From Alkalibacter mobilis (GTDB lineage: Bacteria; Bacillota; Clostridia; Eubacteriales; Alkalibacteraceae), in NCBI RefSeq assembly GCF_015594845.1, contig NZ_JADNRK010000009.1, positions 32,014-96,013 of the forward strand: DNA of 64,000 bases, read 5' to 3'. Shown one piece after another: positions 10,000 to 18,476 of the stretch. The translations under genes were made by a program, and so were the position numbers. Each line of letters starts with the position of its first letter. Position 1 is the first letter of the stretch. The notes under the pieces were generated by a model. It was given only the letters and a program-made list of their open reading frames with translations. It was not told the origin of the DNA and did no database searches.

Positions 10000-10620
10000 T
10001 CAAGCTGGTGTACAAATGTACCAGGAAGCATGACTGTCCACGTCTATAACTTTGACCTCAAAGAAGCATTCCTTCATTTCCCTTATGCAACTTCTCATTT
10101 CATTTTCTGCTACCTTGATAAATTTAAAGTAATCTCCTCTTTCAAGCCACTCGATGATCGTAGTCAACAAATTTCGATTCTGGTTGTAATCGTATATTAT
10201 TACTTTATATTTTGTTACCCTGCTCATTTCAGCATACATTTTCTTTCGCTCTTCATCCTTTAATCCGTGGGCCACATATGAAGCGATGGAAATATCAAAT
10301 GCCTTATCTTGAAAAGGCAATGCTTCAAGAACATTTGCATTGATAAAAACGATATCTTGGTTCTCCAGTTTATTCCTAGCTATTTCAAGCATTCTCTCTG
10401 CAGGATCTATACCCGTCACGGAAATTCCTTTTTCATTTAATACTGAGCACAGCGCTCCTGTGCCGCATCCCACGTCCACCATATTATGGTAAACCGTTAA
10501 ATCAATTTCACTTTTTATCACGTCTAATATTTTATCATAATGCTTTTTCTGGAATTCGTAAAACAAACCGTACGTAGGTGCAATAAAATTGAATAACAGG
10601 TTACTGTATCTTTTACCCAT
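10000..10620 (-). CDS. Class I SAM-dependent methyltransferase
   Basis: A 206-residue cytoplasmic methyltransferase with a Rossmann fold. Motif I is VDVGCGTGALC (about residue 50), the acidic strand-2 residue is in VTGIDPAERML, and motif post-I/II lies in the FDISIASYVAHGL segment. The family resembles ubiquinone/menaquinone-type methyltransferases (UbiE-like), but the substrate is unknown. ATG 10620 fits AGGAG at nine bases better than the TTG at 10626. It is preceded downstream by the B12-switched operon's terminator, so it is probably transcribed separately. Confidence 0.82.
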   Translation of the reverse strand: MGKRYSNLLFNFIAPTYGLFYEFQKKHYDKILDVIKSEIDLTVYHNMVDVGCGTGALCSVLNEKGISVTGIDPAERMLEIARNKLENQDIVFINANVLEALPFQDKAFDISIASYVAHGLKDEERKKMYAEMSRVTKYKVIIYDYNQNRNLLTTIIEWLERGDYFKFIKVAENEMRSCIREMKECFFEVKVIDVDSHASWYICTPA

Positions 10621-10861
10621 GGACAAGCACTCCTTTTACTAAATTTTTTTAATTCATCGATCGTATTTTAATTAAATGATTTTCCAAACTTATCTCGCCA
10701 TGACTACCATTATTTATTGATTCCATTTAGAATAAATTTATACACTGATAATCATACCAATATTTAGCTATGAGAATACTATAAATACAGATAAACTTCA
10801 AGTATTTGAAGATTCGACTTCTTCTGGCTTTTGATCCGGCTTTTTAAACTAAAATCATGCC

Positions 10862-10889
10862 AAAAAAACAGAAAGCCCCTTAATGGGGC
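10862..10889 (-). terminator. Terminator of the B12-switched transport operon
   Basis: GCCCC/GGGGC stem (10885-10889 with 10875-10879) with loop ATTAA on the minus strand, followed by TTTCTGTTTTTTT. Confidence 0.75.
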
Positions 10890-10899
10890 AGGTATGATT

Positions 10900-11715
10900 T
10901 TATGCATCACAAAATTTTTCACCTAGTCTTCCGGCTGTAAAAAATTGTCGAGTATAAAGATGTTTGGCATCCTTGATTATACTTTTAGTGCCAATTTCTT
11001 CAAGAATTTTCCCGTTTTTCATGACGTATATCTTGTTGCATATCTGTTCGGCCAGAGCCAAATTATGTGTTATGAACATAATAGAAAAACTTCTTTCTTT
11101 TTGAATATCTTTTAATAGAGTTATAATTTGTTTTTGAGTTGTTACATCCAGTGCAGAAGTGGCCTCATCACAAATTATTAATTCCGGGTCAAGTAAAACC
11201 GCTCTTGCAATAACTATTCTTTGCAATTCACCGCCGCTTAATTCGTGGGGGTATTTATTTAAATACTCCAAAGGCAACTTCATGGAATTCATAATTTTAT
11301 CTACTGAAATTTGAGCCCCTTTTCTATTACTTAGTTTGAAATTTATAAATGGTTCCAATAGATATTCGTTTATTTTCATTCTCGGACTAAAAGTGCTCAA
11401 TGGATCTTGAAAAATCATCTGAACTTTTTTGTAATATTCTTTTTTTTCTATTTTTGAAAGATTGGTCATCAGTTTTTCTTTTAAAAAAAAGTCCCCGCCA
11501 TTCGCTTGAGTCAAATGAGTTATTATCCTGGCAAGAGTACTTTTACCACATCCACTTTCACCTACAAAGCCTACACACTCTGATTCATATATTTCAAAGC
11601 TTACTTCTTTTAAAACTTTGTTTTGAGGTGTACCATAGTGTTTTGAAATTTTATCCCCTCTGAATATTAATTTATTATCCATATTTCGCCTCCTTAAATC
11701 CTGGAATTGATCCAA
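10900..11715 (-). CDS. Peptide/nickel-type ABC transporter ATPase (OppF/NikE-like)
   Basis: Second ATPase of an OppABCDF/NikABCDE-type importer. Walker A is GESGCGKST, the signature is LSGGELQRI and Walker B LIICDEATSALD, with the H-loop in ITHNLAL. Length 271 residues, normal for the F subunit. It overlaps the upstream ATPase gene by about 40 bases if the TTG-like upstream start is used; an internal ATG (MDNKLIFRGDKI) at about 11682 is possible. It is the last gene of the six-gene operon headed by the cobalamin riboswitch. Confidence 0.9.
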   Translation of the reverse strand: MDQFQDLRRRNMDNKLIFRGDKISKHYGTPQNKVLKEVSFEIYESECVGFVGESGCGKSTLARIITHLTQANGGDFFLKEKLMTNLSKIEKKEYYKKVQMIFQDPLSTFSPRMKINEYLLEPFINFKLSNRKGAQISVDKIMNSMKLPLEYLNKYPHELSGGELQRIVIARAVLLDPELIICDEATSALDVTTQKQIITLLKDIQKERSFSIMFITHNLALAEQICNKIYVMKNGKILEEIGTKSIIKDAKHLYTRQFFTAGRLGEKFCDA

Positions 11716-12460
11716 CCAGCTCTTTTGTATATGCTTTCAAGGGATTCTGAATAATTTCAATCGGAGTGCCAATTTCAACTATTTTTCCTTGCTGCATAAC
11801 AATTATTCTGTCAGAAATCTGTGCTGCATACCCCAAATCATGTGTTACGATCAAAAAACTTGTGTTATCTCTATCTCTCATATTTTTGATTTCAGTCATA
11901 ATATCGCGTTGAGTCAACACATCCAACGCACTTGTCGGTTCATCGGCCATAACCAGTTTTGGATCGAGAACCAATGCCATACCCAAAGCTATTCTTTGTT
12001 TCATTCCCCCGCTCAATTGATGTGGATAGGACTTCAAAACTTTTTCAACGTCGATAAATTTTAAACTTTTTAATATTTTTTTTGACTTGCTAAGCGCTTT
12101 TAAAGAAGATCCTCCCTGATGTCTCTTGATAAAATTAATAAACTGCTTGTCAATTCTCATTACTGCATCCATATAATCTCCTGGATTTTGAAAAACAAAT
12201 GCAATTTCTTTTCCTCTTATTCTTTTTAAGTTATTTTCAGATAATACTTTTCCTTCAAACAAAATATTCCCACTGATTATTTGAGCCTTCGGCGGAAGCA
12301 ATCGGATTATACTTTTCAAGAGCGTAGTCTTGCCCGAACCGCTCTCTCCAACTATTGTCAGTATTTCACCAGATTCAAGTTCGAATGAAATATCGCTTAA
12401 AACGCAACTATTGTCCATTTTGATATTCAATTTACTAACGGATAAAAAATTTTTTTTCAT
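11675..12460 (-). CDS. Peptide/nickel-type ABC transporter ATPase (OppD/NikD-like)
   Basis: First ATPase subunit of the importer. Walker A GESGSGKTT, Q-loop FVFQNPGDYMD, signature LSGGMKQRI, Walker B LVMADEPTSALD, and the H-loop VTHDLGY are all intact. About 261 residues, shorter than OppD because the long C-terminal Fe-S/regulatory extension of many OppD proteins is missing, as in NikD. ATG 12460 has AGGA seven bases upstream and is preferred to the TTG at 12466. Confidence 0.9.
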   Translation of the reverse strand: MKKNFLSVSKLNIKMDNSCVLSDISFELESGEILTIVGESGSGKTTLLKSIIRLLPPKAQIISGNILFEGKVLSENNLKRIRGKEIAFVFQNPGDYMDAVMRIDKQFINFIKRHQGGSSLKALSKSKKILKSLKFIDVEKVLKSYPHQLSGGMKQRIALGMALVLDPKLVMADEPTSALDVLTQRDIMTEIKNMRDRDNTSFLIVTHDLGYAAQISDRIIVMQQGKIVEIGTPIEIIQNPLKAYTKELVGSIPGFKEAKYG

Positions 12461-12476
12461 AAACAAGTCCTATCTT

Positions 12477-13955
12477 TCACTGATTTTTGAAACCTAATCT
12501 CTCATCTATATAGTAGATTTCAGATATAAATCTATGAACTCCGTCTATTTCACTGCTGACTACTACGTTGCCCTCTTGATAATACATGAAAAGTGAGGCA
12601 ACATCCTCGACCAACAACTTTGCGCCCTCGATTCCCAACTGTTCTCTTTCTTGTTTTTCAGTTGCGTCATTTAACTTGTCGCAAATTTCATCAAATTTAG
12701 AATTTGAATAATTTCCGAAATTGCCTGCACTTCCGGTTTTATAGCTTGCATCAAAAAAATATTGGGGATCCCCAGAAGGAGCGGAAGTCCATCTTTCCCA
12801 CAATAGATCAAATTCTCCCTTTTTTGCAATATCAGAGTAGTTCTCAACTTGAAAAACTTCTAATCCAATACCTATATCTTTATATTGAGATTGCATCGCA
12901 ATGCCAATATTATTTGCTCCCGCTCCATGGTTGGTCCTGGAGTAATACTTCAATATTATATTCTCACCGTCTAACTCTCTGATCCCATCGCCGTCCGTGT
13001 CCACTATGCCGGCATCATCCAACAATTCTTTTGCCTTTTCAGGAGAATACTCGTGCACATCTTCTCCCGAGGATCCGAATGGCAGCATGCTGTTGAAAGG
13101 CCCCTTTGCATTTATACCATGTACAATATTATCTGCGTATGTCTGCTTGTCAATTCCATAAGCTAGAGCCTGCCTGAATTCTTTACTCTGCATATAAGGT
13201 TTTTCCATGTTCAGTCTTAAAAGGAATACTCTAAGATTCGCTCCCTTTAATACGACATACCTGTCATCATCTTTAAACAATCTTAAATCGTTAGTCTCAA
13301 TTTGTGGAGCAAAATCGATTTCTCCTGATTGCAACATCATGGCTCGGGTAGTGCCATCTTGTACGTATTTAACATCAACCGTATCAATACCGATTTCACC
13401 ACTCCAATGATATTCATTTTTTGATAATTTCATCCCGCTATCGGGATCAAATTCATCTACTAATTTTATAGTCAACATTTGCCCTTCAGCATCAATTGAA
13501 TCCAAATTGAATTTTACATCTTCACGATCAGTTAATAGCAAGGCTCTCTCAATGGATTGTTTACAACTATCTGCAGTAACATTTTTTCCATTTTGAAATT
13601 TCACATTTTCCCTGATATTAAACACATACGTTTTTTCGTCAACTTCTGCATAACTTTCGGCCACGACCGGTTTAACATTCAAGTTCTCATCAATTTGAAT
13701 CAGATTTTCTCCAATTCCGCAACGCGTCAATGTCCAACCATTCCAACCCTCAGTAGGTTCAATATTTGGATCGAGCCAAAAAATTGCCATATTGAGATTT
13801 TTGTCTTCACTGGAATTTATATTTGAATTGCTTGTTTCTCCTTCCCCCAACCCTGCCTGATTGGAATCGTCTTTCTGGCATCCAGCCCCAACAAACGCAA
13901 TATTGATTATCATAATCATAATTATAGCGTAGAGAACTAAACTGTTCCTTTTCAT
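12477..13955 (-). CDS. Solute-binding lipoprotein of the family 5 (nickel/peptide/metallophore) ABC importer
   Basis: Extracellular lipid-anchored receptor of the importer. The start ATG at 13955 has GAGGGGGAT upstream; the N-terminus is a lipoprotein signal with Cys26 in VGAGC. The mature domain shows SBP family 5 features. The segment GWNGWTLTRCGIGENL resembles the region of NikA/CntA-type nickel or metal-opine receptors rather than generic oligopeptide receptors; this is a resemblance by eye. With the cobalamin riboswitch upstream, cobalt, nickel or a metallophore complex is the more likely cargo, but peptides are not excluded. 492 residues. Confidence 0.85.
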   Translation of the reverse strand: MKRNSLVLYAIIMIMIINIAFVGAGCQKDDSNQAGLGEGETSNSNINSSEDKNLNMAIFWLDPNIEPTEGWNGWTLTRCGIGENLIQIDENLNVKPVVAESYAEVDEKTYVFNIRENVKFQNGKNVTADSCKQSIERALLLTDREDVKFNLDSIDAEGQMLTIKLVDEFDPDSGMKLSKNEYHWSGEIGIDTVDVKYVQDGTTRAMMLQSGEIDFAPQIETNDLRLFKDDDRYVVLKGANLRVFLLRLNMEKPYMQSKEFRQALAYGIDKQTYADNIVHGINAKGPFNSMLPFGSSGEDVHEYSPEKAKELLDDAGIVDTDGDGIRELDGENIILKYYSRTNHGAGANNIGIAMQSQYKDIGIGLEVFQVENYSDIAKKGEFDLLWERWTSAPSGDPQYFFDASYKTGSAGNFGNYSNSKFDEICDKLNDATEKQEREQLGIEGAKLLVEDVASLFMYYQEGNVVVSSEIDGVHRFISEIYYIDERLGFKNQ

Positions 13956-13973
13956 TGTTATCCCCCTCAAATA

Positions 13974-14786
13974 TTAAATATTTTTTATATCTAAAAAATC
14001 TCTTGTCATATCACCCAAAACATTAAAAAGCGATACCGTCAAGAAAATTGCCAAACCAGGATATAGAAGCAGCCAGGGTGCAGTCTGCAGATAGGCTCTG
14101 CCTTCATTCAACATGTTGCCCCACTCGGGTATGGGTGGTTGAACTCCCAATCCTAAAAAAGAAAGACCTGCCAAAGCCAACATTATATTGCCGATATCCA
14201 AAACAAATTGAACTGCAAGCGGCGACACGATGTTTGGCAGTATATATTTAAAGACGCATCTTAATGTTCCTGCTCCCGCCATTCTTGCAGCAGCAAGGTA
14301 TTCCGAATTTTTAATCGATATCACCAAAACTCTTGTCAGACGGGCATATTTAGTCCACCATATTATCGATAAGGCAAATATTGTATTTTTTATTCCCGGA
14401 CCAATTATTCCCACTATTCCAATTGCAAATACTATTTCAGGAAATGACAATATTACATCTATCAACCTAGTTATAAATGAATCAACAACTTTTCCTGACA
14501 TTCCGGCTACCGTTCCTATTCCAACTCCAAATATGAACACCATTCCCAATAGTGAAAATGTCATCCCGAGCGATACCCTCGCTCCATATAAGATTCTTGA
14601 CAACACGCATCTCCCTACCTGATCAGTTCCCAAAAGATAGTTCTCACCCGGCTTTTCAAGAACGTGTTCAAAATCTGTATGCAAAGGATCATTTGGAGCA
14701 CATAAAGGGGCGACTAAAGCAAAAAAAATAAAAATAACAGCCACAGCCAAAATTTTATAATAGATATTTTTTTTAATCGCATTCAT
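13974..14786 (-). CDS. ABC importer permease (OppC/NikC-like)
   Basis: Inner-membrane permease with an N-terminal helix, the family 'OppC N' segment and five further helices. The EAA loop (interacting with the ATPase) is EYLAAARMAGAGTLRCVFKY. Length 270 residues. Its ATG overlaps the stop of the preceding permease by one base, showing translational coupling. The stop is 18 bases before the lipoprotein start. Confidence 0.9.
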   Translation of the reverse strand: MNAIKKNIYYKILAVAVIFIFFALVAPLCAPNDPLHTDFEHVLEKPGENYLLGTDQVGRCVLSRILYGARVSLGMTFSLLGMVFIFGVGIGTVAGMSGKVVDSFITRLIDVILSFPEIVFAIGIVGIIGPGIKNTIFALSIIWWTKYARLTRVLVISIKNSEYLAAARMAGAGTLRCVFKYILPNIVSPLAVQFVLDIGNIMLALAGLSFLGLGVQPPIPEWGNMLNEGRAYLQTAPWLLLYPGLAIFLTVSLFNVLGDMTRDFLDIKNI

Positions 14787-15718
14787 TAATTTTCTTCTCT
14801 CAATCTTGGATCAAGTATTATTGTAACAACGTCCACAACAAAATTAACGTTTACGTATATGATCGACATCAACAATACGTACGATTGCAATACAGGATAA
14901 TCTCTATATGTAACAGATTGCAATGCCAATGAACCCAGTCCCTGCCAGGAAAATATATTTTCAACTATTACCGTACCTCCCAGCAATAGTGCCACTGACA
15001 AGCCCAACAAAGTCAAAATACCAAGTATCGAATTAGGCAGGACATTTCGCAAAAGAATGCTGAGCTCACCAGCACCTCTCGATCTTTCACCCAAAACGTA
15101 GTTTTTTGAGTACTCATCCAGTATGGCGGCCCGTATAATTCTTGTGTATCTGCCTATTAAAGGTACTGCTAATGTAAATGCCGGTAAAACAACGCTTTTT
15201 ACAGACTGTTGATCCATAATCTTAAACCATTGAAATTTTACTGTAAATGTATATATCAAAATCAATCCCAACCAAAAGGTAGGTACAGAAATTTCTAGAA
15301 AGGAAATTATCCTGATCGTATGATCTACGGGTTTGCTTTTAAATACGGCTGATAAAAAACCTAGTGGAAATGATATTCCGACCAATAATATAAAAGCAGT
15401 TACCGCCAATTTGATACTCATCCCCAGCCGGGGAATCACCCTGTCCCAGACAGCTTCACCTGAAACATAGGATGTTCCCAAATCCCCGTGCAAAACTCCC
15501 TTCAACCATCTGCCGAATTGTATTATAAATGAATCATCCAAGCCCATTTCAGTTCTTGTTTTTTCTAAAACTTCAGATGTTGGTATCGTATCGTGAGCAC
15601 TTAACAACAGTTCTGCGGGATCTCCGGGAGCGATGTAAACCATGGCAAAAGTAAAAAATGAAACTACAAACATGACAATTAGAAGATGTACCATCCTAGT
15701 TAAAATATATTTTTTCAT
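14786..15718 (-). CDS. ABC importer permease (OppB/NikB-like)
   Basis: Partner permease, 310 residues with six predicted helices, opening with MKKYILTRMVHLLIVMF as typical of OppB/NikB. The EAA-like loop is EYSKNYVLGERSRGAGELSI. ATG 15718 has GAGGTG four to five bases before it, so the GTG at 15730 is unlikely. It follows the MATE gene by about 60 bases in the riboswitch operon. Confidence 0.9.
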   Translation of the reverse strand: MKKYILTRMVHLLIVMFVVSFFTFAMVYIAPGDPAELLLSAHDTIPTSEVLEKTRTEMGLDDSFIIQFGRWLKGVLHGDLGTSYVSGEAVWDRVIPRLGMSIKLAVTAFILLVGISFPLGFLSAVFKSKPVDHTIRIISFLEISVPTFWLGLILIYTFTVKFQWFKIMDQQSVKSVVLPAFTLAVPLIGRYTRIIRAAILDEYSKNYVLGERSRGAGELSILLRNVLPNSILGILTLLGLSVALLLGGTVIVENIFSWQGLGSLALQSVTYRDYPVLQSYVLLMSIIYVNVNFVVDVVTIILDPRLREEN

Positions 15719-15777
15719 CGAGCACCTCACTTGTTTTCAAATCACATCTCAAATCGAAATATCATCCGAGGATTAAG

Positions 15778-17076
15778 CTATTCAATATTCAAAAACAGTT
15801 TTTTTCGTGACATATAAAGATACAAACTTCTAGTCAAGCTAAAAAGGATAAATGCCAGCCACAAACCGTGATTTCCTATCATTGGAATCGCTACGGATCT
15901 AATCAGCATAAATACACCCAAAGCTGCCAATAGAGAATTCCTAACAGGACCTGTTAAAGTGCAGCCAGTATATAATCCGTACAAAATCAATCCATATCCT
16001 ATTGAAAACGGAAAGATAATAAGCCAAATCTTGTAGTCTATGCATAAATCTATTATTTGATTCAAATCAGTAAATAATCCAAAAATCTTATCCCCTGCAA
16101 CAATCATGATCGTTGCCGTAAGTATTGCAATTATCAATGAATACAAATTTGAGATTGCAATTACGGAATCAAGACTTTTTTTATCACCTGCCCCTTTGAA
16201 TCTACCTGCAAATATACTCGATGCATTTGCAAAACCGTCAAAGAAATATGAAATTATATATTGGATTTGAAATAGGATTGCATTCGCAGCCAAGAGATCC
16301 TTTCCAAATTCAGCACTTTGCTTCATAAAGATATTGGTCATTGTCAACAAACATATCGTTCGTATCATAAGATCGGAGTTCACAGTAAAAATTTTTTTTA
16401 ACGCCTTCAAGTGAATTGCTTCAGGAATAAATTTTAAAATTTCCATCCCATCAAGGCTTTTGTATATAATGATAAATCCAACGATAAATCCATAAATTTG
16501 TGAAATCAAGGTGGCCAATGCAACACCTCGAACATTGAAACCCAGAAAAATGACAAACATTACATCCAAAAATATATTCAGCACGTTTGTAGATATTTGC
16601 AGAAATAAGGTTTCTCTAATCAGTCTCTTTCCCATAAGCCAACCGATATTTACGTAACTTATCAATACGAATGGAGCACCCCAGACCAGAATTTCAAAAT
16701 ATGACAGCGCTGAATTCAACACCTCTCTACTATCGCCATATAAACTACTCACAACCATCTTTACTGGATATTGGAGAATAATTATAGATGATCCTATAAG
16801 CACTGCTAAAAGAAAAGGTCTCAAAAAAGAAAGTGTCAAATCTTTTTCGCTGCCTCTCCCATCAGCTTGGGCTGTAAACCCTGAAGTACTGACTCTTAAA
16901 AATCCAAAAAGCCAATAAATTGTATTAAAAATCACCGTTCCTATGGCCACTCCACCTATATAGACAGAATTGTTCAAATGTCCGACTACTGCAGTATCGA
17001 CTGCTCCTAAAATCGGCTGAGTTATCGTTGAAATTACCAAAGGGATCGCAAGTCTTAAATAATCGAGGTGTTTCAT
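15778..17076 (-). CDS. MATE-family exporter under cobalamin riboswitch control
   Basis: A 432-residue polytopic membrane protein of the MATE (multidrug and toxic compound extrusion) superfamily, twelve helices, with the typical N-terminal VDTAVVGHL motif (GAVDTAVVGHLNN about residue 30) and DGFANASSIFAG halfway. It would export an organic cation or metabolite driven by Na+ or H+. ATG 17076 has GGAG six bases upstream, while the earlier ATG at 17088 lacks a site. It is the first gene after the riboswitch terminator, so it is repressed by cobalamin together with the ABC importer genes behind it. The substrate is unknown; export of a metal chelator is one idea (inference). Confidence 0.87.
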   Translation of the reverse strand: MKHLDYLRLAIPLVISTITQPILGAVDTAVVGHLNNSVYIGGVAIGTVIFNTIYWLFGFLRVSTSGFTAQADGRGSEKDLTLSFLRPFLLAVLIGSSIIILQYPVKMVVSSLYGDSREVLNSALSYFEILVWGAPFVLISYVNIGWLMGKRLIRETLFLQISTNVLNIFLDVMFVIFLGFNVRGVALATLISQIYGFIVGFIIIYKSLDGMEILKFIPEAIHLKALKKIFTVNSDLMIRTICLLTMTNIFMKQSAEFGKDLLAANAILFQIQYIISYFFDGFANASSIFAGRFKGAGDKKSLDSVIAISNLYSLIIAILTATIMIVAGDKIFGLFTDLNQIIDLCIDYKIWLIIFPFSIGYGLILYGLYTGCTLTGPVRNSLLAALGVFMLIRSVAIPMIGNHGLWLAFILFSLTRSLYLYMSRKKLFLNIE

Positions 17077-17140
17077 ATCATTCTCCATTCATGAACAAGT
17101 CTACTTGTTGATTGTAAAAGTCAATTATATTTCATGCTAA

Positions 17141-17176
17141 AAATAAAAAGTCTCTCGGCAATTGCCAAGAGACTTT
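17141..17176 (-). terminator. Expression-platform terminator of the cobalamin riboswitch
   Basis: AAAGTCTCT(T/C)GGCAA pairs with TTGCC(A/G)AGAGACTTT (17147-17176), followed on the minus strand by TTTTTATTTTT. It lies between the riboswitch aptamer and the MATE gene, the position expected for transcription attenuation. Confidence 0.85.
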
Positions 17177-17239
17177 ATCCCATCTTATAAAGTAACTTAT
17201 CTTATTTTGCACGAAAATCCCTATCGCCAAAACCATTTC

Positions 17240-17395
17240 TTAAGGCAGGTCTCCTGACTTGCAGATCGTTCTCACTTTGGCCTTCCCGGTTTATACCAGT
17301 GGCATCTTCAAAGTTTGTAGCTGCTTACAGTGGTGGGTCCGTGTCGGATTTCAACCGACTTCCCTATTCTCCTTTTTTACAAGGCACCTTAATAC
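17240..17395 (-). promoter_or_regulatory. Cobalamin (adenosylcobalamin) riboswitch
   Basis: On the minus strand the conserved parts of the B12 aptamer appear in order: GGGAAGTCGGTTGAAATCCG, then CACGGACCCACCACTGTAA, and the B12 box AAGTCAGGAGACCTGCC near 17243-17260, matching the consensus GCCACTG and GCCAGGAGACCTGCC elements. Binding of cobalamin is expected to favour the terminator at 17141-17176 and shut off the MATE/ABC operon. Confidence 0.93.
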
Positions 17396-17492
17396 TTTAA
17401 ATATTTTATTGTGATTTTGATTATATCAATTTACAATTTTTCTTTCAAGCAATTTTTTCAATCGATTTTTTAATACAACTCTTATCTTATCA

Positions 17493-18278
17493 TCAGACCT
17501 CTTGATATTTTATTGGAATAGTCATGGAACACGGCACCCCGCACAGGCACTTCCCACAGGTATCTCCTATGCCAATTTCATACTCTGGAATTATTTTTTC
17601 ATAAATCTGTTCATTACATTTTTTGCGATCAAATACTACCTCCTGATTCTTAAGTGTAAAGGCATCATTGACGCATTTTTCAATGCATTTTTTACACGAT
17701 CCATCGTGTTTAAAAAGACAATACTCCTCATCATTCCTGATCGTGGCCTTCAACTTCATGTCGGTTACAATACTTCCAAGCCTGCCGCAACAGCCTCTTT
17801 CTGTAATAAACATATTGTTAACTCCAAATTTTCCAATCCCTGAAATGTACGCTACGCTTCTGTGGGACCAGTCACTTTTTAGCTTGACTTCATCGTAATT
17901 GTACGTTGCCGGCAGTAGAGATGCCTTATAACCTTTTTCAGTTATTTTATCAAACAAATATTTATTGAGATCGCCTATCAAATTGTTTGTTTCTATCGAT
18001 GCGATGTCCCACTCTTTGGAGCTTTCTTCCCCGCCGATATTGCTTTTTATCACTTTCTTTGAAAAAGGTATGAAAAATGTGATCACCGATTTTGCGCTTG
18101 GAACCAAATCATGAGGCATAGCATGTGTGGGTCCAATAATCTTTTTTAATTGCAGAAACATTTCGTCCTCTGCGTTGGCAAATCCTACAATGGGGTCTCG
18201 CCAATCTGACTCTGTGTTATTTTGGAACTTATAATTTTTCACATGATCTGTTATCCATTCGATGATTTTGTTGTTCAA
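17493..18278 (-). CDS. Epoxyqueuosine reductase (QueG)-like Fe-S protein
   Basis: A 261-residue protein related to the cobalamin-binding reductases of the QueG type. The visible motifs are the N-terminal AMPHDLVPSAKSVITFFIPF region, HRSVAYISGIGKFGVNNMFITERG, and a ferredoxin-like C-terminus with CKKCIEKCVND and the second cluster CGKCLCGVPC. QueG proteins bind cobalamin and two [4Fe-4S] clusters; this one is shorter and may have a different substrate. TTG 18278 is chosen because AAAGGAGC lies seven bases upstream; an ATG at 18305 lacks a site. Its stop is about 100 bases before the riboswitch on the same strand. Confidence 0.75.
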   Translation of the reverse strand: MNNKIIEWITDHVKNYKFQNNTESDWRDPIVGFANAEDEMFLQLKKIIGPTHAMPHDLVPSAKSVITFFIPFSKKVIKSNIGGEESSKEWDIASIETNNLIGDLNKYLFDKITEKGYKASLLPATYNYDEVKLKSDWSHRSVAYISGIGKFGVNNMFITERGCCGRLGSIVTDMKLKATIRNDEEYCLFKHDGSCKKCIEKCVNDAFTLKNQEVVFDRKKCNEQIYEKIIPEYEIGIGDTCGKCLCGVPCSMTIPIKYQEV

Positions 18279-18431
18279 GCCGTCAGCTCCTTTGACTCTA
18301 TTCATTTAAATTTGCATTTGTTCTCACATGTTTTTATATCTCGATATTTTGATCATTTTATTTTCTTGATTTTCAACATCATCATAGAGTAATTTTATCA
18401 GTAGTGACGATGATTACAATATTAAAAATAA

Positions 18432-18464
18432 AAATTCCACTCTTAATTTAAAAGAATGGAATTT
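18432..18464 (-). terminator. Terminator after the flavoprotein gene
   Basis: AAATTCCATTCTT/AAGAGTGGAATTT stem (arms 18452-18464 and 18432-18444) on the minus strand, followed by TTATTTTTAAT. Confidence 0.75.
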
Positions 18465-18476
18465 GGACTTTCTGAT

